Positions 45,771-54,543 of a stretch of DNA of 64,000 nt are shown piece after piece. The stretch spans positions 62,001-126,000 of the forward strand of contig JAJSLM010000002.1 in assembly GCA_026127925.1 (NCBI GenBank), in the 5' to 3' direction. The notes below the pieces were generated by a model, which had not been told where the DNA came from, made no database searches, and saw only the letters and a list, made by a program, of their open reading frames with translations. This DNA comes from Thermoplasmatales archaeon (lineage in GTDB: Archaea > Thermoplasmatota > Thermoplasmata > Thermoplasmatales > Thermoplasmataceae). Each line of letters starts with the position of its first letter. The stretch's first letter is position 1. Made by a program: the position numbers and the translations under genes.

Positions 45771-46412
45771 TCACGGTTCGATCTTAAAATAGAATTCCGA
45801 ATGTTCAATTATATCCTTGAGCCCGTTGGCCGCTTCTTCAACTTGAAGCATGAATTTACCTTCATCAAGATTTTCTCTTCCTATTTTCTTTAAAGAGATC
45901 ATATTTTCGTCCAGCTGTTCTCCAAGTTCTTTTGCAATATTCTTTAATACCGTCGCATCGTGATCTAGACTCTCTGAAATGAATCTAGATTTTCTTATAA
46001 GCTTCCGGTATAAGTGAAAATTCCTATCTGGCTTCATGAGGATATTGAGAATCCTGGTAAGCTCACTGAAAAGTAGCAACCTTGAGCCATAAAGCACCGG
46101 AAGGTAGTATACACGAAATGTCCTTTTTTTGCTCATCACAGGAGACAGCAACTGCTCCCTCTTACTGAGATCAGCTTTTGGATCCGTTAAGTCATAATTT
46201 CGGATCTCACCGAGAAGTTTCAAGATCTTGCCAGTTTCATGCACTACCCTGGCATTTTTATGAAGAGGATACAAGGTTTGCAGGACCGTAAAATATTTTC
46301 TGAGTTCGACACGTTCATCGTGGATTTTTTCCACAGTGTATTCATTGATAGAGAGGAAATTGCTCAACGCAGTGTTGGCATAATCTTCAGGCCTCAAGCT
46401 TACTCTCCACAT
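45771..46412 (-). CDS. CHAD domain protein (polyphosphate-binding type)
   Basis: 213-residue all-helical CHAD (conserved histidine alpha-helical domain) protein. The start of the domain reads IHDERVELRKYFTVLQTL (about 30-47), followed by conserved His/Arg/Lys-rich helices typical of CHAD proteins, which bind inorganic polyphosphate. The cationic surface is expected to bind a polyanion. It is the last gene of the five-gene operon and overlaps the gene before it by 26 nt, so translation is tightly coupled. Confidence 0.82.
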   Translation of the reverse strand: MWRVSLRPEDYANTALSNFLSINEYTVEKIHDERVELRKYFTVLQTLYPLHKNARVVHETGKILKLLGEIRNYDLTDPKADLSKREQLLSPVMSKKRTFRVYYLPVLYGSRLLLFSELTRILNILMKPDRNFHLYRKLIRKSRFISESLDHDATVLKNIAKELGEQLDENMISLKKIGRENLDEGKFMLQVEEAANGLKDIIEHSEFYFKIEP

Positions 46413-47019
46413 ATCTTATAAGTTCTAATCTAACATCTTCAAAATTGCTGTCAGTTATGATATATTTTTCTTTTGGAAAAGCTGTCTTAATAGTATTCTG
46501 AAAAACATTTATGTAATTTCTATATGATTCATAAACGTCCCATTTTGTGAGCACATCCATTCCAGCTTCTAGCGGATCCAGAAACCCCCTTTTTGATATT
46601 AGCCTCCTCATTATTTCATCAGGAGATGACACGAGTACAACCTTGATGTCAGGTTCAGGTAGTATCGATAGAACATCTGACATCCATGTGTCCTCTAGGC
46701 CCCTTGCAGCACCCCAGGTCTTAAGAGAAAGGGTGTAACCGTCTGCAATTGCCATAAAACCTGATTCCACGCCGGATCTTATTGAAAGTTCTACCTGATC
46801 AGCAAGATCCGTAACGTACGAGAGAAACAAGGTCCTTCTCCTGAATATCATCTCCTTTTTCATTTTTGTTATGCGTTCTCCGATGAGTTTGGACATTTGC
46901 AACCCAAAGGCCAATACTCCATAACCCTGACCTTCAAGATATTTTTTCAAATCCTGAGAGTGAATTGTTCTTCCGGAGCCATCTATTCCTTCTATTGAAA
47001 TCAGTTTTCCTCTATTCAT
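46387..47019 (-). CDS. Thymidylate kinase-like P-loop protein 2 (altered motifs)
   Basis: 210-residue thymidylate-kinase fold protein: GIDGSGRT at 11-18 has Arg where the Walker A Lys should be, and the DRY/F motif that contacts the nucleotide monophosphate is D93-[25 protein letters not shown] keeps the family spacing. It is probably a pseudokinase or an enzyme with a changed substrate. It follows the intact paralogue in the same operon (4-nt overlap), implying that the two act together. Confidence 0.75.
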   Translation of the reverse strand: MNRGKLISIEGIDGSGRTIHSQDLKKYLEGQGYGVLAFGLQMSKLIGERITKMKKEMIFRRRTLFLSYVTDLADQVELSIRSGVESGFMAIADGYTLSLKTWGAARGLEDTWMSDVLSILPEPDIKVVLVSSPDEIMRRLISKRGFLDPLEAGMDVLTKWDVYESYRNYINVFQNTIKTAFPKEKYIITDSNFEDVRLELIRYVESKLEA

Positions 47020-47642
47020 AAAATCCCTCGTATGTTACTCCTTATTTCCATTTGGACTTCTCTCGGTGTCCGTGTTCCATCGATAATCACGAAGTTATTT
47101 TCTTCAGCTATTTCATCATAAGTTTCTAGAATCATAGACTGATACTTTAAGAATCCATTTCTCTGGTCGAGATCCGGAAAAATATCATGGCCAGATTCTT
47201 GTGGGTTTATCTGCTGCCGTTGCGATTTTATTCTGCTATAGGCGACCTCAGGCTTCACCCGAATATAAAATGTAATGTCAGGTTTTGCTGCAAATGAATA
47301 AAGCTCTCTTATCCACTTACTATCCACACCTCTTGCCTTGTCTCTCGCATAGGCCGTGTAAATGTACCTATCTGCTATTATAACATATCCAATCCTCATT
47401 AGTGGCAAGACAAACTTTTCGTAACGATCACAAAAATCAGTGGCGTGTATCAAACTGAAAGTTATAGGAGTCAATAATTCCTTCTTCTTTGATTCTTTTA
47501 TTATGTCATGTACCCATTCGGATGAATTCCATTCTGTAAGATAGGCATCTCTGGATTGGGCTATCCAGTCTCTCAACAAAGCGGATTGGCTGGATTTCCC
47601 AGAACCATCCATACCTTCAAACGCAAAAAGTTTCCCTTTCAT
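47016..47642 (-). CDS. Thymidylate kinase-like P-loop protein 1
   Basis: 208 residues with intact Walker A G10-M-D-G-S-G-K-S17 and DRY at 91-93 ([17 protein letters not shown]). The REPGGT segment of true thymidylate kinases is missing (TEWNSSEWV at the expected place), so the acceptor may not be dTMP. It resembles both thymidylate kinases and the related P-loop polyphosphate kinases (PPK2). Overlaps ppx upstream and its paralogue downstream by 4 nt each. Confidence 0.75.
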   Translation of the reverse strand: MKGKLFAFEGMDGSGKSSQSALLRDWIAQSRDAYLTEWNSSEWVHDIIKESKKKELLTPITFSLIHATDFCDRYEKFVLPLMRIGYVIIADRYIYTAYARDKARGVDSKWIRELYSFAAKPDITFYIRVKPEVAYSRIKSQRQQINPQESGHDIFPDLDQRNGFLKYQSMILETYDEIAEENNFVIIDGTRTPREVQMEIRSNIRGIL

Positions 47643-48913
47643 ATTGTCCTGCCCGAATAGTTTTTGCTCGTAATCGACTTCATCTCTTTAGCTGCCTGGA
47701 GCAAGTCGCGAGCAGAAAATTTGTCGCTAGCAAAATTCAGGATGTTTCTGTCAGGTTTCGATGTGGTGGAACCCAATATGGCCGCTACTATCAGGCTTTC
47801 CTCAGATGTGAATCCTGGCATAACGGAATGCTTGACAAAGTTGAAACCCATTTCATATGGGTTCAAGAAGCCGAACTCCTTTAGCGTTAGTGCAATAAAA
47901 GAAGAAGCGGCAAGATAAGGTGTGATTTTTCCGTATCTGGTCGAATCATCTGCTATGCTGTCGTAAATGGCGGGTGAGATGTGCAAATTGAGATTCAGGG
48001 CTATATTCTCAAGCCAGTCTCTTCTCAAGGTCTTTCGATCAATCTCAGTTCCAGTGAGGACTCCTTCGCGCATTCCGTATGATGACACCATTAATTCCTT
48101 TGATTCGGCATATTTCATGAATTCATCTATTACAACAGCCGCAACGTGTACAGTTGCGGATCGATCTTTGTTCACCCCAGAAATATTTCTTCTATCTTCT
48201 GGATCAATAGATAAAAGATGTCTAGCATGCTTTGAGATACGCTGAATGGGTAGTGAATATCCGTGGAATGATAGCAATGGGTATTTGCGAGAATTAAGAT
48301 CTATTTTTGCCAGGGCCCTAACATTGCCGCCAGTTCCAACAATTTGTTTTCCTCGAGGCAGATATATATTTTCTAGTTGTTTTCTGATTTCTTTTCTAAG
48401 TTTCTTTTCATCCTTTTCAAACTTCTTGAGCTTAAGGGCACCCAGGCCATACAGTTTCACTTTTCCAATTCTGCCATTCTTAACGGTTGCAACTTCTAAC
48501 GAACCGCCACCAAGATCAAATATCATGGCATCTTTTATTGGCAGGGTATTAATCGTCCCCAGAGCAGCGAATTTTCCCTCCTCTTCTCCGGAAACAACAT
48601 TTATCTTTATGCCTGTTTCTGAAAGTATCTTATCAACGATATAATCTGAATTTGACGCATATCTGAAAGCACTGGTGCCAACAGCAACTGTATCTGAAAT
48701 ATTCTCTAATTGAACGATGCTTTGAAATCTGCTCAATGTAGAGATAGCATTATCGATTTTTTTCTCTGAGATCGCTGACCCACTTTCAACTCCGGCCCCA
48801 ATTCGTACAAATTCTTTTACGGACCGCCTTATCTTGAATGTTTTGTTTTCATAGAAATCGTATGTACACAACCTGAATGAATTATATCCTGCATCAATTA
48901 CTGCTTTAATCAT
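47639..48913 (-). CDS. ppx: Exopolyphosphatase / guanosine pentaphosphate phosphohydrolase
   Basis: 424-residue Ppx/GppA enzyme that removes terminal phosphate from polyphosphate. Actin-like ATPase fold signatures: [17 protein letters not shown] at the start, [34 protein letters not shown] with the catalytic Glu, and [12 protein letters not shown] (about 139-150). The C-terminal helical part (from about 290) has HD-like segments. It sits between the SixA-like and the TMK-like genes with gaps or overlaps of 4 nt. Confidence 0.92.
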   Translation of the reverse strand: MIKAVIDAGYNSFRLCTYDFYENKTFKIRRSVKEFVRIGAGVESGSAISEKKIDNAISTLSRFQSIVQLENISDTVAVGTSAFRYASNSDYIVDKILSETGIKINVVSGEEEGKFAALGTINTLPIKDAMIFDLGGGSLEVATVKNGRIGKVKLYGLGALKLKKFEKDEKKLRKEIRKQLENIYLPRGKQIVGTGGNVRALAKIDLNSRKYPLLSFHGYSLPIQRISKHARHLLSIDPEDRRNISGVNKDRSATVHVAAVVIDEFMKYAESKELMVSSYGMREGVLTGTEIDRKTLRRDWLENIALNLNLHISPAIYDSIADDSTRYGKITPYLAASSFIALTLKEFGFLNPYEMGFNFVKHSVMPGFTSEESLIVAAILGSTTSKPDRNILNFASDKFSARDLLQAAKEMKSITSKNYSGRTI

Positions 48914-48917
48914 ACAT

Positions 48918-49406
48918 CTATCTCTGAAGAACTTTCTGGTCTATGACAAGTTTGACTAGGCTCTCTCCGTCGGAAGGATTATAGCTCAATAGAACAAGGC
49001 TACCTTTGCTCGTTTCAATGTTCGCGCCAGTGATAGCTTTTAGTAGTTTAGAAATCAAAGGTTCATGCGAAACAACGAGGCAGGACAGGTTGTCAAATTC
49101 CTTGATTCTGTTTATAAACTCCAAGGGTTTTCTCCCCGGCTCCAGTTCCGGAATAGTCTCTATTTTTACATCGAGTTTCAGTTCATCGCAGATCACATCA
49201 GCCGACTGGTATGCTCTCAGGAAACGACTGGAAAATACCCTATCAACAGTAACATTAATGTCATCGAGCAACTCAGCAACGCGCTTCATTTGTTTGATTC
49301 CACGCTTTACCAGTTTTCTGGCCTCATCAGACTCACCCTCAACAGAGGGCTCAGAAGCACCGTGCCTCACGAAAATTAGAGTTATCACGTTAGTTTGATT
49401 TGCCAA
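48918..49406 (-). CDS. SixA-like histidine phosphatase
   Basis: 162 residues (154 to 162 depending on start), a small histidine phosphatase: FVRHGASEP with the catalytic His, SRFLRAYQSADVI carrying the Arg, and VVSHEPLISKLL with the second His. SixA proteins dephosphorylate phosphohistidine. I keep the TTG at 49406 because a strong box A (TATATAAAAT on the plus strand, 49422-49432) fits a leaderless mRNA near it; GTG 49388 is an alternative. It opens the polyphosphate-type operon. Confidence 0.82.
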   Translation of the reverse strand: MANQTNVITLIFVRHGASEPSVEGESDEARKLVKRGIKQMKRVAELLDDINVTVDRVFSSRFLRAYQSADVICDELKLDVKIETIPELEPGRKPLEFINRIKEFDNLSCLVVSHEPLISKLLKAITGANIETSKGSLVLLSYNPSDGESLVKLVIDQKVLQR

Positions 49407-49532
49407 ATTGATTTAAACATTATGTATATAAAATATATTGTCTATAGTTTTTATGTAGCTTAGCCCTTATTATCAGTATTTCAGGCAACGAGGTTCTTGG
49501 AGCCAATTGTTAACCTTTTTTCCCAACAGACA

Positions 49533-49549
49533 GGATTAAGCTTTAATCC
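49533..49549. promoter_or_regulatory. Inverted repeat over the promoter of the HTH_10 regulator
   Basis: GGATTAA-GCT-TTAATCC: perfect 7-bp arms, 3-nt centre, containing CTTTAA as a box A about 25 nt before GTG 49571. Suggests autoregulation, or control by the neighbouring regulator. Confidence 0.45.
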
Positions 49550-49570
49550 AAGAACTAAATACTTCATGCA

Positions 49571-50191
49571 GTGAAGAAGCACGGAGAAATCATCGAAACC
49601 TATGTTCGAGCCCTAGAACCAAATTGTCCCATCCTTACCCCATTGATTAATTCTAGATCGGAATTCGAGATAGAACAGCTCAATGCAGGGATTGAATCGA
49701 CAAACCACCTTGTATGGATGGAGAAACTTACTGAAGGCTTGAGATCGGATCTCAAAAAAAATGCAACATTCGTAAAGGCAGTATCAAGGCACAATTTCTG
49801 GATAGAGGCTCACAGCTGCACAATTTGCAAGGTAATTTCAACGATACAAGCTATTCCAATTAGTGTCAAGCCATCAGATTCTGGTGGCCTCATTTACAAA
49901 CTTTTTCTTCCAGACAGCAGACTTGTACCAAAGCTGGGAACCATGCTTGAAGACACTCGGGAAAAGTTCGTCGTGTACGAAGGAAATGATAACACTGCGG
50001 GAACAAGCTTGACAATGAGGCAAAGAGAATTGCTTCTGTTAGCGTTCAGGGAAGGTTATTTTGATTCTGATCGTAAGATAAGCCTCACAGATTTAGCTGA
50101 AAAAATAGGGATCTCCACGAAAACACTTCAGGAAACATTAAGGCGGGCTACTAAAAAGGTGGTTCAGGATTACGTTACTGAAAAATTATAA
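49571..50191 (+). CDS. Bat-type HTH_10 transcriptional regulator
   Basis: 206 residues. The C-terminal LTMRQRELLLLAFREGYFD and ISLTDLAEKIGISTKTLQETLRRA (about 142-190) form the HTH_10 domain of archaeal bacterio-opsin-activator-like regulators. The N-terminal sensing part (about 1-130) contains an SCTICK Cys pair (C81, C84) that might bind metal or respond to redox, but this is inference. GTG start. It is divergent from the polyphosphate-type operon with 164 nt between them, so it could regulate that operon. Confidence 0.82.
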   Translation: MKKHGEIIETYVRALEPNCPILTPLINSRSEFEIEQLNAGIESTNHLVWMEKLTEGLRSDLKKNATFVKAVSRHNFWIEAHSCTICKVISTIQAIPISVKPSDSGGLIYKLFLPDSRLVPKLGTMLEDTREKFVVYEGNDNTAGTSLTMRQRELLLLAFREGYFDSDRKISLTDLAEKIGISTKTLQETLRRATKKVVQDYVTEKL

Positions 50192-50253
50192 AAAAAGCAC
50201 ACATATGAGGTCATAAGTTGATATACTATTCCTAGATAAGTAGATTGATAAAC

Positions 50254-50439
50254 ATGACATATGTGTTTAAATGCAAGGATATAGGAATGAAAGACGCATT
50301 CGAAGTACAGGCTGACACAAAAGAAGAACTTCTGCCGGTTATACAGGCTCATGCCAAGGCATCTCATGGCATAAATGAAGTAACGCCAGATCTGTTGCAG
50401 AAAATAAATGCCGCAATAAAGAAAAAGGGAATGTTCTAA
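50254..50439 (+). CDS. DUF1059 small protein
   Basis: 61-residue protein of the DUF1059 family: YVFKCKDIGM opens, then AFEVQADTKEELLPVIQAHAKASHGINEVTPDLLQKI. The family is widespread and unassigned. I use ATG 50254; the in-frame TTG at 50245 adds only three residues. Confidence 0.83.
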   Translation: MTYVFKCKDIGMKDAFEVQADTKEELLPVIQAHAKASHGINEVTPDLLQKINAAIKKKGMF

Positions 50440-50563
50440 GCGGACAAACAGAGCATTATCATTCCCTAATTAATTATTTTATAAATTTATTTTAATTGAA
50501 CTTTTTCATTTTTCAAAGATCAGTATTTTCGAAACAAAATTGATCGAGATAGAAAAATAATAT

Positions 50564-51199
50564 ATGAACAAAAGCAATCTGATGTCCATGACTGTGACAC
50601 AGCAGGAAGTTTTAAGTTGGTTGTCTGGTGGGGACGAAAAATCTGGCAACCTTGTTGATGTACCCTGGAAGATACAGCAATTTCAAAAGTATGCTATTTT
50701 AGAAAATGACAAAGTACCATTTTCCGTGTACCTCATATTTGAAAATGATATTATGAGGATATTCCTGAAAACAGGCATAGAAACAGCTGTTCTCGAGAAT
50801 CAGGAAAGGTTGAGCATTTACAGGACCCTCCTATTGCTCAACAGGCAGCTTGATCTAGTAAAATTCATGCTTGACGGGATGAATGAAGAGGTCGTCAGCA
50901 GAGTTGATCTTGAACTGGATGAACTCTCAAAAAATGAACTTAACGTGGGGTTGAGTACTCTTCTCTCTTCTCTTTATCTTATGGTAAAGGCCCTCAAACT
51001 TGAGGATGAGTTCCAGGCCGGTATTGTTGAGCGAATGGTTCTCATGGTAAAGGATATGCTGAAGCAGGGAAAGAGCAAAGATGATATAAAGCAATATCTT
51101 ACAGAAAAGATGGGGTTAACAGCTGATCAGGCTCAGAGTGTTATTGACCAGATAGTAGGAAGCCAGGAAAAGAAAATGCCAGGTGAAATGTACGGATGA
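50564..51199 (+). CDS. Conserved protein of unknown function in the RPA operon
   Basis: 211 residues, acidic. The first half has alternating strands (PFSVYLIFENDIMRIFLKTGIE) like the YbjN/chaperone-like fold; the second half is helical, ending in a UBA-like helical hairpin (KQGKSKDDIKQYLTEKMGLTADQAQSVIDQIV, about 166-200). I cannot place it in a family. It overlaps the RPA gene by 4 nt, so a role with single-stranded DNA-binding proteins is likely, but unproven. Confidence 0.72.
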   Translation: MNKSNLMSMTVTQQEVLSWLSGGDEKSGNLVDVPWKIQQFQKYAILENDKVPFSVYLIFENDIMRIFLKTGIETAVLENQERLSIYRTLLLLNRQLDLVKFMLDGMNEEVVSRVDLELDELSKNELNVGLSTLLSSLYLMVKALKLEDEFQAGIVERMVLMVKDMLKQGKSKDDIKQYLTEKMGLTADQAQSVIDQIVGSQEKKMPGEMYG

Positions 51200-52290
51200 G
51201 TGAGAAGCAGAGCTTTTTAAAAATTTCAAGTATAGATGCCGTATCATCCGACGTGTCCTTGATCACCAAGATATTATCCCTTCAGCAAAAAACTCTAAAG
51301 AATGATAAAGGGGAGTCCGTGTATTATTATGGTATACTTGGTGACGAAACAGGAACGATCCAATTTACTGCTTGGACCTTTTCTTCATCTTTAAGGGCAG
51401 GAGATGTTATAGAGATTGAACACGCGTCTGCCAGAGAATATAACGGCACAATTCGCCTCAATATTGACGCGAGATCCCAAGTTGTAATGAAACCCGGAAC
51501 GGATATTGAAGTTAAGAGATCATATTCAGAAAAAAAGATTAGGGATCTGAGTTTGAAAGAACCTTTTGTCACGGTCAAAGGAAAGATTTCAGGTGTCATC
51601 GAAAAGGAGAAGGAGAAGAATGGAGAAAAGATCACGCTCTATTATGGTAATCTTGAAGATGACACTGCAGTCATCAGAGTCACTTCTTTCAGCAGGAAAC
51701 TGGAGGAAGGCGAGACAGTAAAGATAGTGGGAGCCAAAGTGTCTGAGTATAATGGACGACTACGCCTAACTATCAGCGATAAGACGCAGGTGGAGCATGC
51801 TGATCTTGACTTCAAGATTGGAATCAGACTGTCAAATATTTCGGACGTTAAATCTCCCATCAGCGGCGTTTCCATTGCTGCTGTTATAGTAAACATTGGA
51901 CCGAAGAGCGGTATAATAAAACGATGCAAAACGTGCAACAGAAAAATTGACGATGACGCGTGTGAAGAGCATCCAAATGATGGTTTCTACAAAGACCTAT
52001 TTGCGTATTTTACTGCCGAGGACGGGACAGGATACGTTCACTGTACCTCCGGTAAATCCCCTCTGGGCGGTGTCCTTGGTCTGACTCCTGATCCTCTGGA
52101 GACACAAAATATCACGACCAGCCAGGTGATCAAGAAGCTTAATGAAACGCTCCTTGTGAAACCGGTTATTATCAGTGGCGACTTTGTAAAAAATAATGAT
52201 TCTATGGCATTTAGGGTCAGAACAATAAAGCAGATGTCCGAAGACGATTTAAGGATCGTGCAGATGTTTGAGGACGAGGAAATTATATGA
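51196..52290 (+). CDS. rpa: Replication protein A, archaeal, with OB folds and a zinc finger
   Basis: Single-stranded DNA-binding protein, 364 residues. Three OB-fold stretches are readable (TGTIQFTAWTFSSSLRAGDVIEI about 49-72; DDTAVIRVTSFSRKLEEGE about 154-172; EDGTGYVHCTSG about 275-286). A zinc finger CKTC-x8-C-x2-H (about 240-256) precedes the last. Cytoplasmic role in replication and repair. Overlaps both neighbours by 4 nt. Confidence 0.9.
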   Translation: MSEKQSFLKISSIDAVSSDVSLITKILSLQQKTLKNDKGESVYYYGILGDETGTIQFTAWTFSSSLRAGDVIEIEHASAREYNGTIRLNIDARSQVVMKPGTDIEVKRSYSEKKIRDLSLKEPFVTVKGKISGVIEKEKEKNGEKITLYYGNLEDDTAVIRVTSFSRKLEEGETVKIVGAKVSEYNGRLRLTISDKTQVEHADLDFKIGIRLSNISDVKSPISGVSIAAVIVNIGPKSGIIKRCKTCNRKIDDDACEEHPNDGFYKDLFAYFTAEDGTGYVHCTSGKSPLGGVLGLTPDPLETQNITTSQVIKKLNETLLVKPVIISGDFVKNNDSMAFRVRTIKQMSEDDLRIVQMFEDEEII

Positions 52291-53108
52291 TCTCACAGAA
52301 GCGAGAAGTATCTAATTGGATTTTTGCCCTTGAACTTAGGGATTCAAAAGTAACAGAGAAAAATGATGAATGGGCAAATGCAAAGCCGGTTGTAATAACT
52401 CCACTTGGAACTAGGGTTAGGCGTGTCCTGATCAACGGGATCATATCCCAGAAAAGTGTCCAGGACGATATGGCAAAACTTACAATTTCAGATGGAACAG
52501 GTAACTTCTACCTCTCTGCTTTTAATAACGACTTCAACAGGCCTGGCAGGGATGAGCTCAATGAGTTTCAGATAAACGAATCGGTTATTGTCATGGGGCG
52601 TGTCAGTTCATTCGGAAATGAGGATAAGATATATTTCAGCATATCTCCTGAGTTGATTGAGAAGTCCGGCGATATAACGCAAAAATTCTGGAGTTCCAGG
52701 GCCAGATATATAGCTACACGAAAGATATACGCCATAAGAGAGGCGGGAAAGGAACCTGAATCAAGCCGCGAAGCGCTGATAGGCAAGGGATATTCTCCGT
52801 ACGAAGCTGATTGCGCTCTGAGATCGTTGAAAAACTATCCGGATTACGATATTCAGAACTTTGAGCGTGTAATTGCTTCTTCACCTGCTCCCGAAAAGAA
52901 AGACGATGAAGAGCTGAGGATGAAGGAGGCAATAATTAACTACATAAAACAGAATGATGAAAATGGAAAGGGATGCAGGTATGAGGATATAGCTGCAGCC
53001 TCGAAACTTCTTGGATTCGAGGAGAATAAGGTAGACGAAATTCTCAACGAGCTTGGGTCCGATGGAGAAATTTACGAAGCATCGCTGAAACGATACAGAG
53101 TTATCTAA
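52287..53108 (+). CDS. RPA-associated OB-fold protein
   Basis: 273 residues, the partner often encoded just after archaeal RPA. The N-terminal OB fold (LGTRVRRVLINGIISQKS, LTISDGTGNFYLSAFN, VIVMGRVSSFGNEDKIYFS; about 35-120) is followed by a linker and a C-terminal winged helix (ENGKGCRYEDIAAASKLLGF, about 230-270). It probably forms a complex with RPA on single-stranded DNA. The family was described from other archaea (COG3390). Confidence 0.85.
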   Translation: MISQKREVSNWIFALELRDSKVTEKNDEWANAKPVVITPLGTRVRRVLINGIISQKSVQDDMAKLTISDGTGNFYLSAFNNDFNRPGRDELNEFQINESVIVMGRVSSFGNEDKIYFSISPELIEKSGDITQKFWSSRARYIATRKIYAIREAGKEPESSREALIGKGYSPYEADCALRSLKNYPDYDIQNFERVIASSPAPEKKDDEELRMKEAIINYIKQNDENGKGCRYEDIAAASKLLGFEENKVDEILNELGSDGEIYEASLKRYRVI

Positions 53109-53884
53109 AAAATCTTTGCTGGAACATTCTCTGTTACACTCTTCTCCCTTGACAGGGTGTAATATGCTTTTTCTTTATCGTAATCCACAACTATAAATCC
53201 GAAATCAAAAAGTGATTCGAAGATTAAGGCACTGTTTTTTCTGAACAATGAGGATATATCCCGAGAATTCTTCTTCAATTCAACAAAATTGGATGGAATC
53301 CGAACACCAACCACATCACTAGAAACTGATAATTTAAGTGGATCTATTGACATGGGATCAATAATAAGATCTGGCGTCCTAGTCCTTATAGGGTTCATGG
53401 AGAGCCATCTTTCAGCGATAAAACGATCGGTTGGCAGGCCAAAGTTAAGCGAATCTTCCATGTTTCCGTAAAAGTTGCGCAGATATTTCCTGGATATTGC
53501 CCCGATCTTATGTATATTAAAATTCGCATTAAGTGACATTAATGGATCAAACGTCCACACTATCAGCCGGTAACCATTATTTTTGGCCCACTCTTCCTGA
53601 GCCTTTTTCAGCTTGAATCCGGTTCCATTGTATTTCTTCTCTTCGAGTACTCCCGTCATGTGAGAATACAGGTAGACCTGGTCATTTTTATATCCCGGAA
53701 AACTGAAATTTATTCCTATAACCTTGCCGTTTTCCTTCGCCATGAGAACAACACCGCCGTGGAATTTCATCGCGGTCAGTGTGTCTTTAACAAGTTGATC
53801 TGCATTTTGCATTCCCCATGCTGACTGAACAATTGGAAGTACATTCCTCAGCTCATCAGGATCGTTTACGATATCTATATTCAC
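53105..53884 (-). CDS. GNAT-like acetyltransferase-fold protein
   Basis: 259 residues. The first half follows a GNAT N-acetyltransferase fold: VVLMAKENGKVIGINFSFPG, LYSHMTGVLEEKKYNGTGFKLKKAQEEWAKNNGYRLIVWTFDPL, as in the COG3375 group. The C-terminal half is unusual and family-specific. Substrate unknown. It overlaps the convergent RPA operon end by 4 nt. Confidence 0.78.
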   Translation of the reverse strand: MNIDIVNDPDELRNVLPIVQSAWGMQNADQLVKDTLTAMKFHGGVVLMAKENGKVIGINFSFPGYKNDQVYLYSHMTGVLEEKKYNGTGFKLKKAQEEWAKNNGYRLIVWTFDPLMSLNANFNIHKIGAISRKYLRNFYGNMEDSLNFGLPTDRFIAERWLSMNPIRTRTPDLIIDPMSIDPLKLSVSSDVVGVRIPSNFVELKKNSRDISSLFRKNSALIFESLFDFGFIVVDYDKEKAYYTLSREKSVTENVPAKIF

Positions 53885-54207
53885 AGGAGAATATCGCCAA
53901 TGACAATAAAATGTATTCTACGGTGCTGCAGGCTCATTGAAAATTTAAAGAAAAAAACTTCAAATAGAACAGGGTAAACAAAGCATCTATTTTTTATTTT
54001 CTCAGCAGAATACCAAGTGAGAAAACAATCTTTACAGTGTTAGTAAGAAAAATCTCCCCTCTACCTAATGCATCTCAAATAAATCAAGGAAAATTATCCA
54101 AGACGTCTTCAGTTCTAGGAGAAATTTATCATTTCAACTTTGTGCTGAAAGCATAATTAACTGAGCGATCGAAAAAGAATAAGTTTTATCATGCAATACC
54201 CTGAATC
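53885..54207. other. Divergent intergenic region
   Basis: No gene seen in 323 nt. A box A (AGTTTTATCA, about 54181-54190) about 22-26 nt before the ATG of thioredoxin suggests a leaderless mRNA. Confidence 0.5.
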
Positions 54208-54543
54208 ATGCAGAATAACGAAGACGGGAAAGTAACGGAATTAAGTGATCAAACCTTTGATGAATTTACAAAAACTCATAAATTCGTGGTGATTGATTTC
54301 TGGGCCGAATGGTGTGCCCCATGCCTGATTCTTTCGCCGGTAATCGATCAGCTTGCTGAGGAGATTTCTTCTGTCTCATTCGGAAAGCTAGATTCCCAAA
54401 ACAATGAGAATACGGCAAATAAGTACAGCGTTATGAGTTTACCTACTATTATGCTTTTTAAAGACGGAAAGGAAGTCGACCAGGTAATCGGAGTAACTTC
54501 AAAAGGTAATCTGGAGAGATGGATCAAGAAAAATGTGGCGTGA
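54208..54543 (+). CDS. trx: Thioredoxin
   Basis: 111-residue thiol-disulfide protein, cytoplasmic. Active site W35-C36-A-P-C39 in FWAEWCAPC, cis-Pro in SLPTIMLFKDG, and the Trx fold throughout (VVIDFWAEW, SVSFGKLDSQNN). It overlaps the next gene by 25 nt. Confidence 0.93.
   Translation: MQNNEDGKVTELSDQTFDEFTKTHKFVVIDFWAEWCAPCLILSPVIDQLAEEISSVSFGKLDSQNNENTANKYSVMSLPTIMLFKDGKEVDQVIGVTSKGNLERWIKKNVA

Noticed and set aside
47016-47642. Ordinary dTMP kinase
   Set aside because: The REPGGT segment is missing, and the gene lies in an operon with polyphosphate proteins and an altered paralogue. Not excluded, only less likely.
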